Of a DNA stretch of 5,495 nucleotides, positions 1 to 5,412 are shown piece after piece. Source of the DNA: Gammaproteobacteria bacterium (GTDB lineage: Bacteria > Pseudomonadota > Gammaproteobacteria > Pseudomonadales > Azotimanducaceae_A); assembly GCA_002728935.1 (NCBI GenBank), contig PBWF01000072.1:7044-12538 (forward strand), in the 5' to 3' direction. Position 1 is the stretch's first letter, and each line of letters starts with the position of its first letter. Made by a program: the position numbers and the translations under genes. The notes below the pieces were generated by a model, which had not been told where the DNA came from, made no database searches, and saw only the letters and a list, made by a program, of their open reading frames with translations.

Positions 1-223
1 CACTCTATCTAGAGATTGCAACGCGCGGGTCTCAGTGAGAGAGTGGGGAGCACTGTGGTGGCGCCATCGCGCAAGGTCTGACCCCTATGTCAGGCACAGC
101 GGCAGGGGAAAGGAATATCGCGAAACTGGCGAGCCAGTGACATCGGTCGCGTGGTTCGACGGGTTTGCAGGGCTAGTGGCCGGGGCCAGAAGGCCTTTGG
201 GTCAGCGTTGCGCACTGGTAGCG
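1..223. other. Gene-free upstream region
   Basis: Together with the repeat array that follows, this leaves just over 300 bases before the first gene. I see no coding region here. Short open frames exist on both strands, but they have no convincing ribosome binding site and their peptides, rich in Arg, Ser and Thr, resemble no family I know. Two small dyads are visible: TCTCA-G-TGAGA at 30-40, and GGCC-AGAA-GGCC at 184-195 followed by three T. Neither is strong enough to be called an operator or terminator. The end of an upstream transcript or the SDR promoter could lie here, but no good -35/-10 pair stands out. Confidence 0.6.
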
Positions 224-298
224 ATTGTTTAACGCCAGTTTGCTTAACGATAGATTGTTGAACGACAGATTGTTTGACGACAAATAGCTTAATGATGA
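224..298 (+). repeat. Five degenerate 15-bp tandem repeats before the SDR gene
   Basis: Five adjacent 15-bp units fill this stretch without gaps: ATTGTTTAACGCCAG, TTTGCTTAACGATAG, ATTGTTGAACGACAG, ATTGTTTGACGACAA and ATAGCTTAATGATGA. Units 1 and 3 agree at 13 of 15 positions; units 4, 2 and 5 are progressively more diverged. Each unit centres on a G(T/C)T-N-(A/G)A(C/T) core, close to the odd dyad GTTNAAC. The array stops two bases before the SDR Shine-Dalgarno sequence, so it probably lies in the mRNA leader or promoter. In one plus-strand frame (225-287) it is open and reads as a five-residue repeat of the form Leu-Leu-Asn-Asp-Arg. A slippage product, a multi-site operator or a decayed repeat peptide are all possible. 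Confidence 0.8.
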
Positions 299-300
299 AA

Positions 301-307
301 GGGAGGA
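301..307 (+). promoter_or_regulatory. Ribosome binding site of the SDR gene
   Basis: GGGAGGA lies 5 nt before the ATG at 313. It decides the start: an in-frame TTG at 274 would add 13 residues but lies inside the tandem repeats and has no such site. Confidence 0.85.
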
Positions 308-312
308 CATCG

Positions 313-1092
313 ATGTCGATCATCGAGCAGTTTAGCCTTGAGGGGCAAGTAGCGGTTGTAACAGGGGCTGGCCGGGGTATCGGAGAGGCTATTGCGCTTG
401 GACTCGCGGAAGCCGGCGCAGATGTCGTTGTCGCTGCACGGCGAACGGAGGAGATCGAGCGTGTAGCGGAGAAAGTCGAGAAGCTGGGTCGTCGAGCGCT
501 TGCTATCACGTGCGATGTGATGGACATGGCTCAGGTTGAGTCCCTCGCCGTTGAAACGGAGCGAGCAATGGGTGGGCTAACCTGCTGGGTGAGTAACGCC
601 GGTGGGGCAGATGACCGAGTGGCCAGAACGCTCCTTGAGATGCCCGAGCGTCAGTGGGATTTCCAGTTGAATCTGAATCTGAAAGCCGTCTGGAGTGGTG
701 CACAAGCAGCGGCAAGGGTGATGAAGGCTTCGGAAAAAGGGGGCACGATCATCAACATCTCATCGCAAACCGCGAATCGAGCCTCGCCTTTCAATGGGCC
801 CTATGCGGTCGCCAAGAGCGGGGTCAATAATCTGACTCAAACGCTTGCTGTTGAGCTTGCGAGATATGGCATCCGGGTCAACGGCATTTCACCGGGTCCA
901 ATCCCAACCGAGGTCTTCATGGAATTTCTTGGATTGAAGGATGAAGATCTGCCAGGTATGGGAGAAAAGCTGAATATCCCCTTGGGCCGATTGGGAGCAC
1001 CAGAAGATATTTCGCCAGCAGTTGTGTATCTCGCGAGCAACGCGTCTTCGTGGATGACAGGTCAGACTATGCTGATTAACGGCGGTAGCTAA
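313..1092 (+). CDS. SDR family NAD(P)-dependent oxidoreductase
   Basis: This is a classical short-chain dehydrogenase/reductase of 259 residues, a usual length for the family. It should be a soluble enzyme interconverting an alcohol and a ketone or aldehyde with NAD(P)(H). The Rossmann motif TGAGRGIG is at residues 17-24 and the NAG motif at 95-97. The family's active-site Asn is probably N122, Ser is S151, and the YxxxK pair is Y164/K168. A PG motif lies near 194-195 and the C-terminus ends in the typical INGG. The end of the second beta strand reads AARR (41-44) with basic residues instead of Asp, which in this family usually favours NADP(H). The nearest annotated classes would be 3-oxoacyl-ACP reductase-like or glucose 1-dehydrogenase-like SDRs; the substrate cannot be read from sequence. 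The ATG at 313 is chosen for its strong Shine-Dalgarno sequence. A P450 gene follows in the same direction after 139 bp, so co-transcription and a joint oxidation pathway are possible but not shown. Confidence 0.93.
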   Translation: MSIIEQFSLEGQVAVVTGAGRGIGEAIALGLAEAGADVVVAARRTEEIERVAEKVEKLGRRALAITCDVMDMAQVESLAVETERAMGGLTCWVSNAGGADDRVARTLLEMPERQWDFQLNLNLKAVWSGAQAAARVMKASEKGGTIINISSQTANRASPFNGPYAVAKSGVNNLTQTLAVELARYGIRVNGISPGPIPTEVFMEFLGLKDEDLPGMGEKLNIPLGRLGAPEDISPAVVYLASNASSWMTGQTMLINGGS

Positions 1093-1216
1093 CCATGAAT
1101 CATCGCTTCGAATCGTTCGCCGGTGATTGATGATTACTGGTGATAACTGAATAACGGCAAGGGATTAGGTCGCTCGAAAACAGCAACTTGAAAGAGTGGG
1201 ATCGTGCGCAGGCAGT
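1093..1216 (+). other. AT-rich spacer with short repeats between SDR and P450
   Basis: The spacer holds no gene. Two imperfect 17-bp direct repeats beginning GGTGAT lie at 1122-1138 and 1139-1155 (11 of 17 positions agree). A perfect 7-bp inverted repeat, AATCATC at 1098-1104 and GATGATT at 1129-1135, would form a stem with a 24-nt loop. No T-run follows it, so it is not a convincing terminator. The P450 could share the SDR transcript or have its own promoter here; I see no strong -35/-10 pair. Confidence 0.5.
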
Positions 1217-1224
1217 AGAGAGGA
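1217..1224 (+). promoter_or_regulatory. Ribosome binding site of the P450 gene
   Basis: AGAGAGGA lies 7 nt before the ATG at 1232. It favours this start over an in-frame GTG at 1196, which would put this purine-rich site inside the coding sequence. Confidence 0.8.
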
Positions 1225-1231
1225 ATCGGTC

Positions 1232-2461
1232 ATGAGTAGAACAGATCAGATGGATAGGCCCATTGATGCAGTGGACGTGTCAGATCCAAGTATTTACGAG
1301 ACGGATAGTTGGCGGCCGATCTTTGCTCGGCTGCGGTCGGAGGCACCTGTTCACCATTGTTCGGACAGTCCTTTTGGTCCCTATTGGTCGATCACGCGTT
1401 TTGAAGACATTATGGCTGTTGACAGCAATCATCAGTCTTTCTCATCGATCGGTGGAGTAAGCATCGGGGACAGAAAACCGGATTTTGAAGCGCCGAATTT
1501 CATTTCGATGGACCCACCGAAACATGATGCGCAAAGGATGTCGGTCACCCCAGCGGTCGCCCCAATGCAGCTCCAAAAAATGGAGCCTTTGATCAGAGAG
1601 CGGGTGTGTCAATTACTCGATGACCTGCCAGAGCGCACTCCGTTTAATTGGGTGGACCGCGTGTCAGTAGAGCTAACGACACAAATGCTGGCGACCCTCT
1701 TCGACTTCCCCTTTGAGGAGCGACGAAAGTTAACGGCGTGGTCTGACCTCGCAACGTCGAGTGAAGCGGTTGGCGGCGCCCTACCAGACGAGGAACGAAG
1801 AGCCGGGATGTTTGAAATGCTCGATGAGTTCAAACAGCTATGGGCAGAGCGTCGGTTACGAAATCCAGAAGAACATCCAGATTTCATTACTTTGATGGCC
1901 AATGACCCAAGAATGCAGGCCATGGATGACATGGAGTTCATGGGTAATCTGATCTTGCTCATTATCGGTGGCAATGACACCACTCGAAATTCGATCTCTG
2001 GCGGCGTGTTAGGGCTATCGAAAACTGGCGGTAGCTTTGACCAATTGCTCTCGGATCCATCCCTTGTCCCAGGATTTGTGCCGGAGGTGATTCGCTGGCA
2101 GACGCCGCTCGCGCATATGCGACGAATTGCGACCGAGGACGTTGAGTTACAAGGCCAATCGATCAAAGCAGGTGATAAGGTGGTAATGTGGTACATCTCG
2201 GGCAATCGCGATGAATCAGTCATCAATGATCCTGAAACCTTGACGGTCGGGCGAAGCCAACCCCGGCGCCACTTGAGTTTTGGGTTCGGAATCCACCGCT
2301 GCCTTGGCAATCGACTAGCAGAGATGCAGCTCAAAGTACTATGGGAAGAAATTCTCAAACGATTTAAAGCGATAGACGTTGTCAAACCCGAAGTGCGTGT
2401 TCGCTCCAATTTTATCCATGGGATTAGCGAACTCGAGGTCGAGGTCAGCCGGCACAGTTGA
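1232..2461 (+). CDS. Cytochrome P450, CYP153 family (alkane/fatty-acid hydroxylase type)
   Basis: This is a complete soluble bacterial P450 of 409 residues with no N-terminal membrane anchor. The oxygen-activating I-helix motif GGNDTT is at residues 246-251, the ExxR pair is E285/R288, and the heme-binding loop FGFGIHRCLG is at 350-359 with Cys357 as thiolate ligand. Several stretches recall CYP153 proteins from memory: LLIIGGNDTTRNS in the I helix, IRWQTPLAHMRR after ExxR, SGNRDE, and HRCLGNRLAEMQL after the Cys. CYP153 enzymes usually hydroxylate the terminal carbon of medium-chain alkanes, fatty acids or ring-substituted hydrocarbons. They take electrons from a ferredoxin and ferredoxin reductase, which often neighbour the gene; neither is next to it here. 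The upstream co-directional SDR could act on a hydroxylated product. Subfamily and substrate are not resolved. The start is set by the Shine-Dalgarno sequence at 1217-1224, and the stop lies 22 bp from a convergent gene. Confidence 0.92.
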   Translation: MSRTDQMDRPIDAVDVSDPSIYETDSWRPIFARLRSEAPVHHCSDSPFGPYWSITRFEDIMAVDSNHQSFSSIGGVSIGDRKPDFEAPNFISMDPPKHDAQRMSVTPAVAPMQLQKMEPLIRERVCQLLDDLPERTPFNWVDRVSVELTTQMLATLFDFPFEERRKLTAWSDLATSSEAVGGALPDEERRAGMFEMLDEFKQLWAERRLRNPEEHPDFITLMANDPRMQAMDDMEFMGNLILLIIGGNDTTRNSISGGVLGLSKTGGSFDQLLSDPSLVPGFVPEVIRWQTPLAHMRRIATEDVELQGQSIKAGDKVVMWYISGNRDESVINDPETLTVGRSQPRRHLSFGFGIHRCLGNRLAEMQLKVLWEEILKRFKAIDVVKPEVRVRSNFIHGISELEVEVSRHS

Positions 2462-2471
2462 CGGTGCCTTT
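2451..2471. terminator. Weak hairpin at the convergent P450/RoxA-like junction
   Basis: GGCAC (2451-2455) and GTGCC (2464-2468) form a 5-bp GC-rich stem with an 8-nt loop, followed by TTT on the plus strand. The hairpin overlaps the P450 stop codon. An alternative pairing of CCGGC (2449-2453) with GCCGG (2473-2477) encloses the inner arm. It is the only obvious structure in the short gap between two convergent genes, so it is a candidate terminator. The stem is short and the T-run poor. Confidence 0.35.
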
Positions 2472-2483
2472 CGCCGGTCTCAG

Positions 2484-3428
2484 TTAATCGGCGTTGTCTT
2501 CAAATCCGTTGACATAGCGCCTGTCTTGGTAGTGCATCTCTCGATGCTCGGGAACTGCTGTCTCAATATCAGGATATTTTGGTGTCGTCATGTATCGAGC
2601 GAACCAGTCAGCGAGCCGATTCCGGTCGTTCACCACCTCCTTGAGCAGTATCTGAAGCTGGTCAACGACTGCATCCTGAAGTTCATTCCCTGCATCTAAC
2701 AGGGTTAAGGGTGGGTCGCGGTAATGGTGATTAGCGGATTCAAACAACAAATCTGTTGCAAGATCGTCAAAGAGCTCCGCTCGAGTGGGCGATCGAAAAC
2801 CAACTGATAGAGTGATTGAGTGCCCAATAGCAGTGCCGTTGTGAGCGATTCCTGGCGGCACATAGAGCACGTCACCCGGCTCAAGGATGTATTCATCGAT
2901 GGGTTTAAAATCCGAGAGGAGCTTAAGCGGGGCCCCTTCAATGAGTGCCGTGTGCTCATCACAGGACCCGCCCAGCTCCCATCGTCTTTTGCCCTCACCT
3001 TGAATAAGAAAAACATCGTAGTAATCGAAGTGGGGACCAACCCCACCATCCTCTGAGGCGCAGCTGACCATGATGTCATCGATTCGCCACGACGGCAGAA
3101 AATTGAACGCCTCTTTTAATTGGGCGACTGGAGGGCTCCAAAGGTCAACTCCCTGAACGAGCAGTGATTGACCCGGCTCGTTGGCATTGATAACCCCGGG
3201 ATGGAAAGGACCCTCGATGACGCGCCAACTGCTATTTGATTGAGTAACGATCCGTGACTCGACGTCCTCGGACTCCGCCAGTTTGAACAGTTGTTCTGCG
3301 TCAATTCGCGCTTCAACCCCAGGCAGGGCCTTCCGGATAACTAGCGGTTTCTGTTGCCAATACTCTGCCAGAAACGTGTGGGCATCGATTGGGCTGCTAA
3401 CAAAGAGAGTGGGGGCTGGGCCGGACAT
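2484..3428 (-). CDS. JmjC/cupin 2-oxoglutarate oxygenase, YcfD/RoxA-like (ribosomal protein L16 arginine hydroxylase type)
   Basis: This 314-residue protein is predicted to be an Fe(II)/2-oxoglutarate-dependent oxygenase of the ribosomal oxygenase group. E. coli YcfD (RoxA) in that group hydroxylates an arginine of ribosomal protein uL16. The N-terminal stretch FLAEYWQQKPLVIRKALPG (19-37) is typical of these proteins. The iron-binding facial triad is visible: H133 and D135 in GPHFDYYDVFLIQ, and H196 in PPGIAHNG. The basic segment KRRW (147-150) lies where the family binds 2-oxoglutarate. The sequence matches the catalytic JmjC core and part of the following helical region. From memory, YcfD is about 370 residues with a C-terminal winged-helix domain; this protein stops about 60 residues earlier. 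The start at 3428 fits the family N-terminus but has no clear Shine-Dalgarno sequence. It is convergent with the P450 and divergent from the DadA-like gene, so it is probably transcribed alone. L16 as substrate is inferred from family, not shown. Confidence 0.88.
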   Translation of the reverse strand: MSGPAPTLFVSSPIDAHTFLAEYWQQKPLVIRKALPGVEARIDAEQLFKLAESEDVESRIVTQSNSSWRVIEGPFHPGVINANEPGQSLLVQGVDLWSPPVAQLKEAFNFLPSWRIDDIMVSCASEDGGVGPHFDYYDVFLIQGEGKRRWELGGSCDEHTALIEGAPLKLLSDFKPIDEYILEPGDVLYVPPGIAHNGTAIGHSITLSVGFRSPTRAELFDDLATDLLFESANHHYRDPPLTLLDAGNELQDAVVDQLQILLKEVVNDRNRLADWFARYMTTPKYPDIETAVPEHREMHYQDRRYVNGFEDNAD

Positions 3429-3544
3429 TGTCCATCTAAGTGGTGAGGAAGTACTCTATCATCGGATGGATAAGACGGATGGTAAACCCGTGCTCGCTCT
3501 AATTTCGTGCAGCATAGGGCGCTGCCGACCGAGAAGGAGTTGGT

Positions 3545-3667
3545 ATTGCAGAGTGGCAACGCTCGCTGCTTGCGGACCGACGGGGTCAGTTCACTGAGCG
3601 GCTGTTGCCAGTATGCCTCCAATGGAAAATCCTCGATGCGGCTAGCATACTGACAGGATGGGCTTAG
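3545..3667 (+). other. Possible tiny leader ORF overlapping the DadA-like start
   Basis: A textbook Shine-Dalgarno AAGGAG at 3534-3539 is not followed by any annotated gene. Two short frames start just after it. One begins with TTG at 3546 and ends at TGA 3651-3653 (35 codons). The other begins with ATT at 3545, a rare start, and ends at TAG 3665-3667, so it runs across the ATG at 3658 in another frame. The second peptide contains the protein-like stretch EWQRSLLADRRGQFTERLL. Either could be a leader peptide coupling translation into the DadA-like gene, which lacks a good Shine-Dalgarno of its own. It could equally be decayed coding DNA or chance. I recognise no family. Confidence 0.2.
3623..3651 (+). 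promoter_or_regulatory. Weak candidate promoter directly before the DadA-like gene
   Basis: TGGAAA (3623-3628) and CATACT (3646-3651) each match four of six bases of the sigma-70 -35 and -10 consensus, with 17-bp spacing. A transcript from it would start about 6-8 bases downstream, at or next to the ATG at 3658, giving a leaderless mRNA. This would explain the poor ribosome binding site there. The matches are too modest to be more than a candidate. Confidence 0.2.
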
Positions 3668-4905
3668 AGCGGGGTGACATAGCGGTTGTTGGTGCGGGTG
3701 TGATCGGGCTAATGACGTCACTGTCTTTGCTCGATGCGGGAAGAAGTGTGACGCTCATTGACCCTGATCCGCCTGGTCAAGGCGCCTCCTTTGGTAATGC
3801 CGGCGTGATCGCAAATTACGGGGTAAAGCCGCTCGCTGAACCCTCACTATTGCTGACCGGTCCCGGCTTGCTCTTCAAAAAGGATGGGCCACTTGCGATC
3901 CAACCAGGCCTAGGGCGGGCCGTAATACCGTGGCTGACGCAGTTCGCGAGAGCCTGTCTGCCATGGCATCAGGAGCGCCTGCAGAAGGCGCTTGCTTCCG
4001 TGATTGTTGACGCCGATGCGCGTTGGCAGGATGTAATTCACCGCGTTGACGCGTCTGATGAATGGCAGCGAAAGGGGTGCCTCTATGTGTTCGCTGATGC
4101 GCGATCTAGACGTCAGGCGGAGCGTGATGCGCGAGTCAGGAAGCGCTGGGGTGTGGCTTGCGAGCTGCTATCGGAAGCGGAGCTCAGTCAGTTAGAGCCG
4201 AGCCTCAGTGGGCGATTTACGGGGGCTACGTTTTTCCCCGATGCAGCCGCGTTAAGCGACCCAGGTGCGATTACCCAAGCCATTGCGTTGGAATTGCTGA
4301 GGTCCGGAATCAAGAGTCACCCAGGAAAAGTCACCAAAATTTACCCCCTAGACGAAAGCGTGGAAGTGAGGTGTGCGGAAGGCGATTGCGCACGGTTTGA
4401 GCAGGTGGTGTTGGCTGCTGGGGCGCATAGTCAGGGGCTGCTGCAGTCCCTTGGCATCAGCGCACCACTCATTTCTGAGCGTGGCTACCACTTAGAGTAT
4501 GAGGCTACTCTGGCTGTAAATCGTCCAGTCTGCTCAATCGCGCATGGGTTTTATGTGAGTCCCATGACAGGGCGCATACGGGCGGCAGGAACGGTTGAGC
4601 TAGGGGGCGTGACATTGCCGCCGTCTAATCACCGTTGGGAGGCAATCGACCGAACGATGAGGGCATGGTTCCCAGAACTCCCCGAAGCGCATAGCCGGTG
4701 GATGGGGCATCGGCCCTCTACGCCCGATAGCCTTCCGCTGGTTGGCAGCGCGCCGGCTAGCGACCGGGTATTGTGTGCTGTTGGTCATGGGCATGTGGGA
4801 ATGACGCTTGCGCCTTGGACGGCTGATGCCATTGTAGGTCTGGCGAATGGCGCGTCGACCGACCCTGTGCTCCATCCGTTTCGACCCCATCGGTTTAACG
4901 AATAG
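3658..4905 (+). CDS. DadA-like FAD-dependent oxidoreductase (D-amino-acid dehydrogenase/oxidase family)
   Basis: This 415-residue flavoprotein belongs to the DAO/DadA superfamily, whose members oxidise the C-N bond of D-amino acids, glycine derivatives or related amines. They pass electrons to the respiratory chain or to oxygen. The N-terminal dinucleotide-binding motif GAGVIG is at residues 12-17, with acidic D35 at the end of the second beta strand for the FAD ribose. ASFGNAG (43-49) is characteristic of DadA-type proteins. The C-terminal FAD/substrate region contains RPSTPDSLPLVG (352-363) and GHGHVGMTLAP (376-386), both typical. The length fits the family (about 410-430) and the gene looks intact. 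The exact substrate (D-alanine, D-hydroxyproline or another amine) cannot be told. No racemase, which often accompanies catabolic dadA, is visible nearby. The ATG at 3658 places the GAGVIG motif at the usual distance from the N-terminus. The only purine-rich stretch before it (ACAGG) is too close to be a good ribosome site. Confidence 0.9.
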   Translation: MGLERGDIAVVGAGVIGLMTSLSLLDAGRSVTLIDPDPPGQGASFGNAGVIANYGVKPLAEPSLLLTGPGLLFKKDGPLAIQPGLGRAVIPWLTQFARACLPWHQERLQKALASVIVDADARWQDVIHRVDASDEWQRKGCLYVFADARSRRQAERDARVRKRWGVACELLSEAELSQLEPSLSGRFTGATFFPDAAALSDPGAITQAIALELLRSGIKSHPGKVTKIYPLDESVEVRCAEGDCARFEQVVLAAGAHSQGLLQSLGISAPLISERGYHLEYEATLAVNRPVCSIAHGFYVSPMTGRIRAAGTVELGGVTLPPSNHRWEAIDRTMRAWFPELPEAHSRWMGHRPSTPDSLPLVGSAPASDRVLCAVGHGHVGMTLAPWTADAIVGLANGASTDPVLHPFRPHRFNE

Positions 4906-4984
4906 CGCTTTTTTGAGGCCGTGTGTTTGCCTGAAAGGGTTCGGGAGCGAAGCTGTAAATGAAGAACGCTTTTGTTAAAGGGGG

Positions 4985-5005
4985 TCTCTGTTAAGGAGAG
5001 ATTTT
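4985..5005 (+). terminator. Weak candidate terminator after the DadA-like gene
   Basis: TCTCT (4985-4989) pairs with AGAGA (4997-5001) around a 7-nt loop and is followed by TTTT. The stem is short and AT/GC mixed, and it lies 80 bp after the stop codon, so it is a weak intrinsic terminator at best. A six-T run at 4909-4914, just after the stop, has no convincing stem before it. Confidence 0.25.
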
Positions 5006-5401
5006 GCTAAAAAAGAGAGCGTTTGCTCAGGAGAGTTTGTAGTTACTGAGCGTTTAGTCACTAAGCTTTAGACAGAGCGCGCAAGAGACGGACAGCTCAA
5101 GAGACAGAGTCACTCTCTAGCATACCCTTTCAGCAATGACTGGTGACTGATCGCTCTTCTACGCAATTGCTGTTGTCTGCGATCGAGAGGCGATAGCGAA
5201 TAACTCAGATTCGCCTGTCATTAATAGCGCTGTTGGGTACGACGCTTGCTTCGACGGGACAAAGCATGTTCAAGTCGACTAGGGACACCAGATCCATATA
5301 GACAGCAACCGTGAGAAGGCGGCCAGACTAGTCGCCGAATGAATGACGGTTTGCCCTTGAATGGTTAACGGTTGGGCCGACAGTATTGCAATTGAGAAAT
5401 C

Positions 5402-5407
5402 AGGGAA
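5402..5407 (+). promoter_or_regulatory. Ribosome binding site of the nitroreductase-like gene
   Basis: AGGGAA lies 5 nt before the ATG at 5413 and supports that start over an in-frame ATG three codons later. Confidence 0.7.
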
Positions 5408-5412
5408 TTGAC

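Larger units (their letters stand above)
4906..5412. other. 507-bp non-coding region rich in short repeats and hairpins
   Basis: I found no gene in this stretch. The first 200 bases hold a run of degenerate units of roughly 15-19 bp between about 4966 and 5070, with recurring elements such as TTTGCT (5003-5008 and 5022-5027), GTTAA and AGAGA. Near-identical CAAGAGAC copies lie at 5082-5089 and 5098-5105. Several small dyads occur: GCTCAG/CTGAGC (5025-5030 and 5046-5051), GTTTAG-TCA-CTAAGC (5052-5066, one G-T pair) and GCGAAT/ATTCGC (5196-5201 and 5209-5214). The right half, 5215-5400, looks featureless and probably contains the nitroreductase promoter, though no strong pair stands out. Confidence 0.6.

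Noticed and set aside
35..232. A 65-codon plus-strand open frame in the leader
   Set aside because: No convincing ribosome binding site, Arg/Gly-rich composition and no recognisable domain.
224..298. The tandem repeats as a CRISPR array
   Set aside because: Units are 15 bp and directly adjacent with no spacers, and no cas gene is present.
90..527. A 145-codon minus-strand open frame over the leader and the SDR start
   Set aside because: It overlaps the SDR N-terminus. Its repeated Val-Lys-Gln-Ser pattern is just the 15-bp DNA repeat read backwards. No family resemblance.
1609..2409. A 266-codon minus-strand open frame opposite the P450
   Set aside because: It lies wholly inside a well-supported P450 gene, its peptide is rich in Ser and Arg with no recognisable motif, and it has no sensible context. 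It is an antisense shadow.
2379..2699. A 106-codon plus-strand open frame across the P450/RoxA-like junction
   Set aside because: It overlaps the ends of two well-supported genes in wrong frames and has no motif.
3341..3721. A 126-codon minus-strand open frame spanning the divergent intergenic region
   Set aside because: It overlaps the starts of both flanking genes and shows no recognisable domain. A brief look for chorismate-lyase or adenylosuccinate-lyase remnants in this region was not convincing.
4904..4914. AGCGCT followed by six T as a terminator of the DadA-like gene
   Set aside because: The 6-bp palindrome cannot form a stem with a loop, and no longer inverted repeat precedes the T-run.
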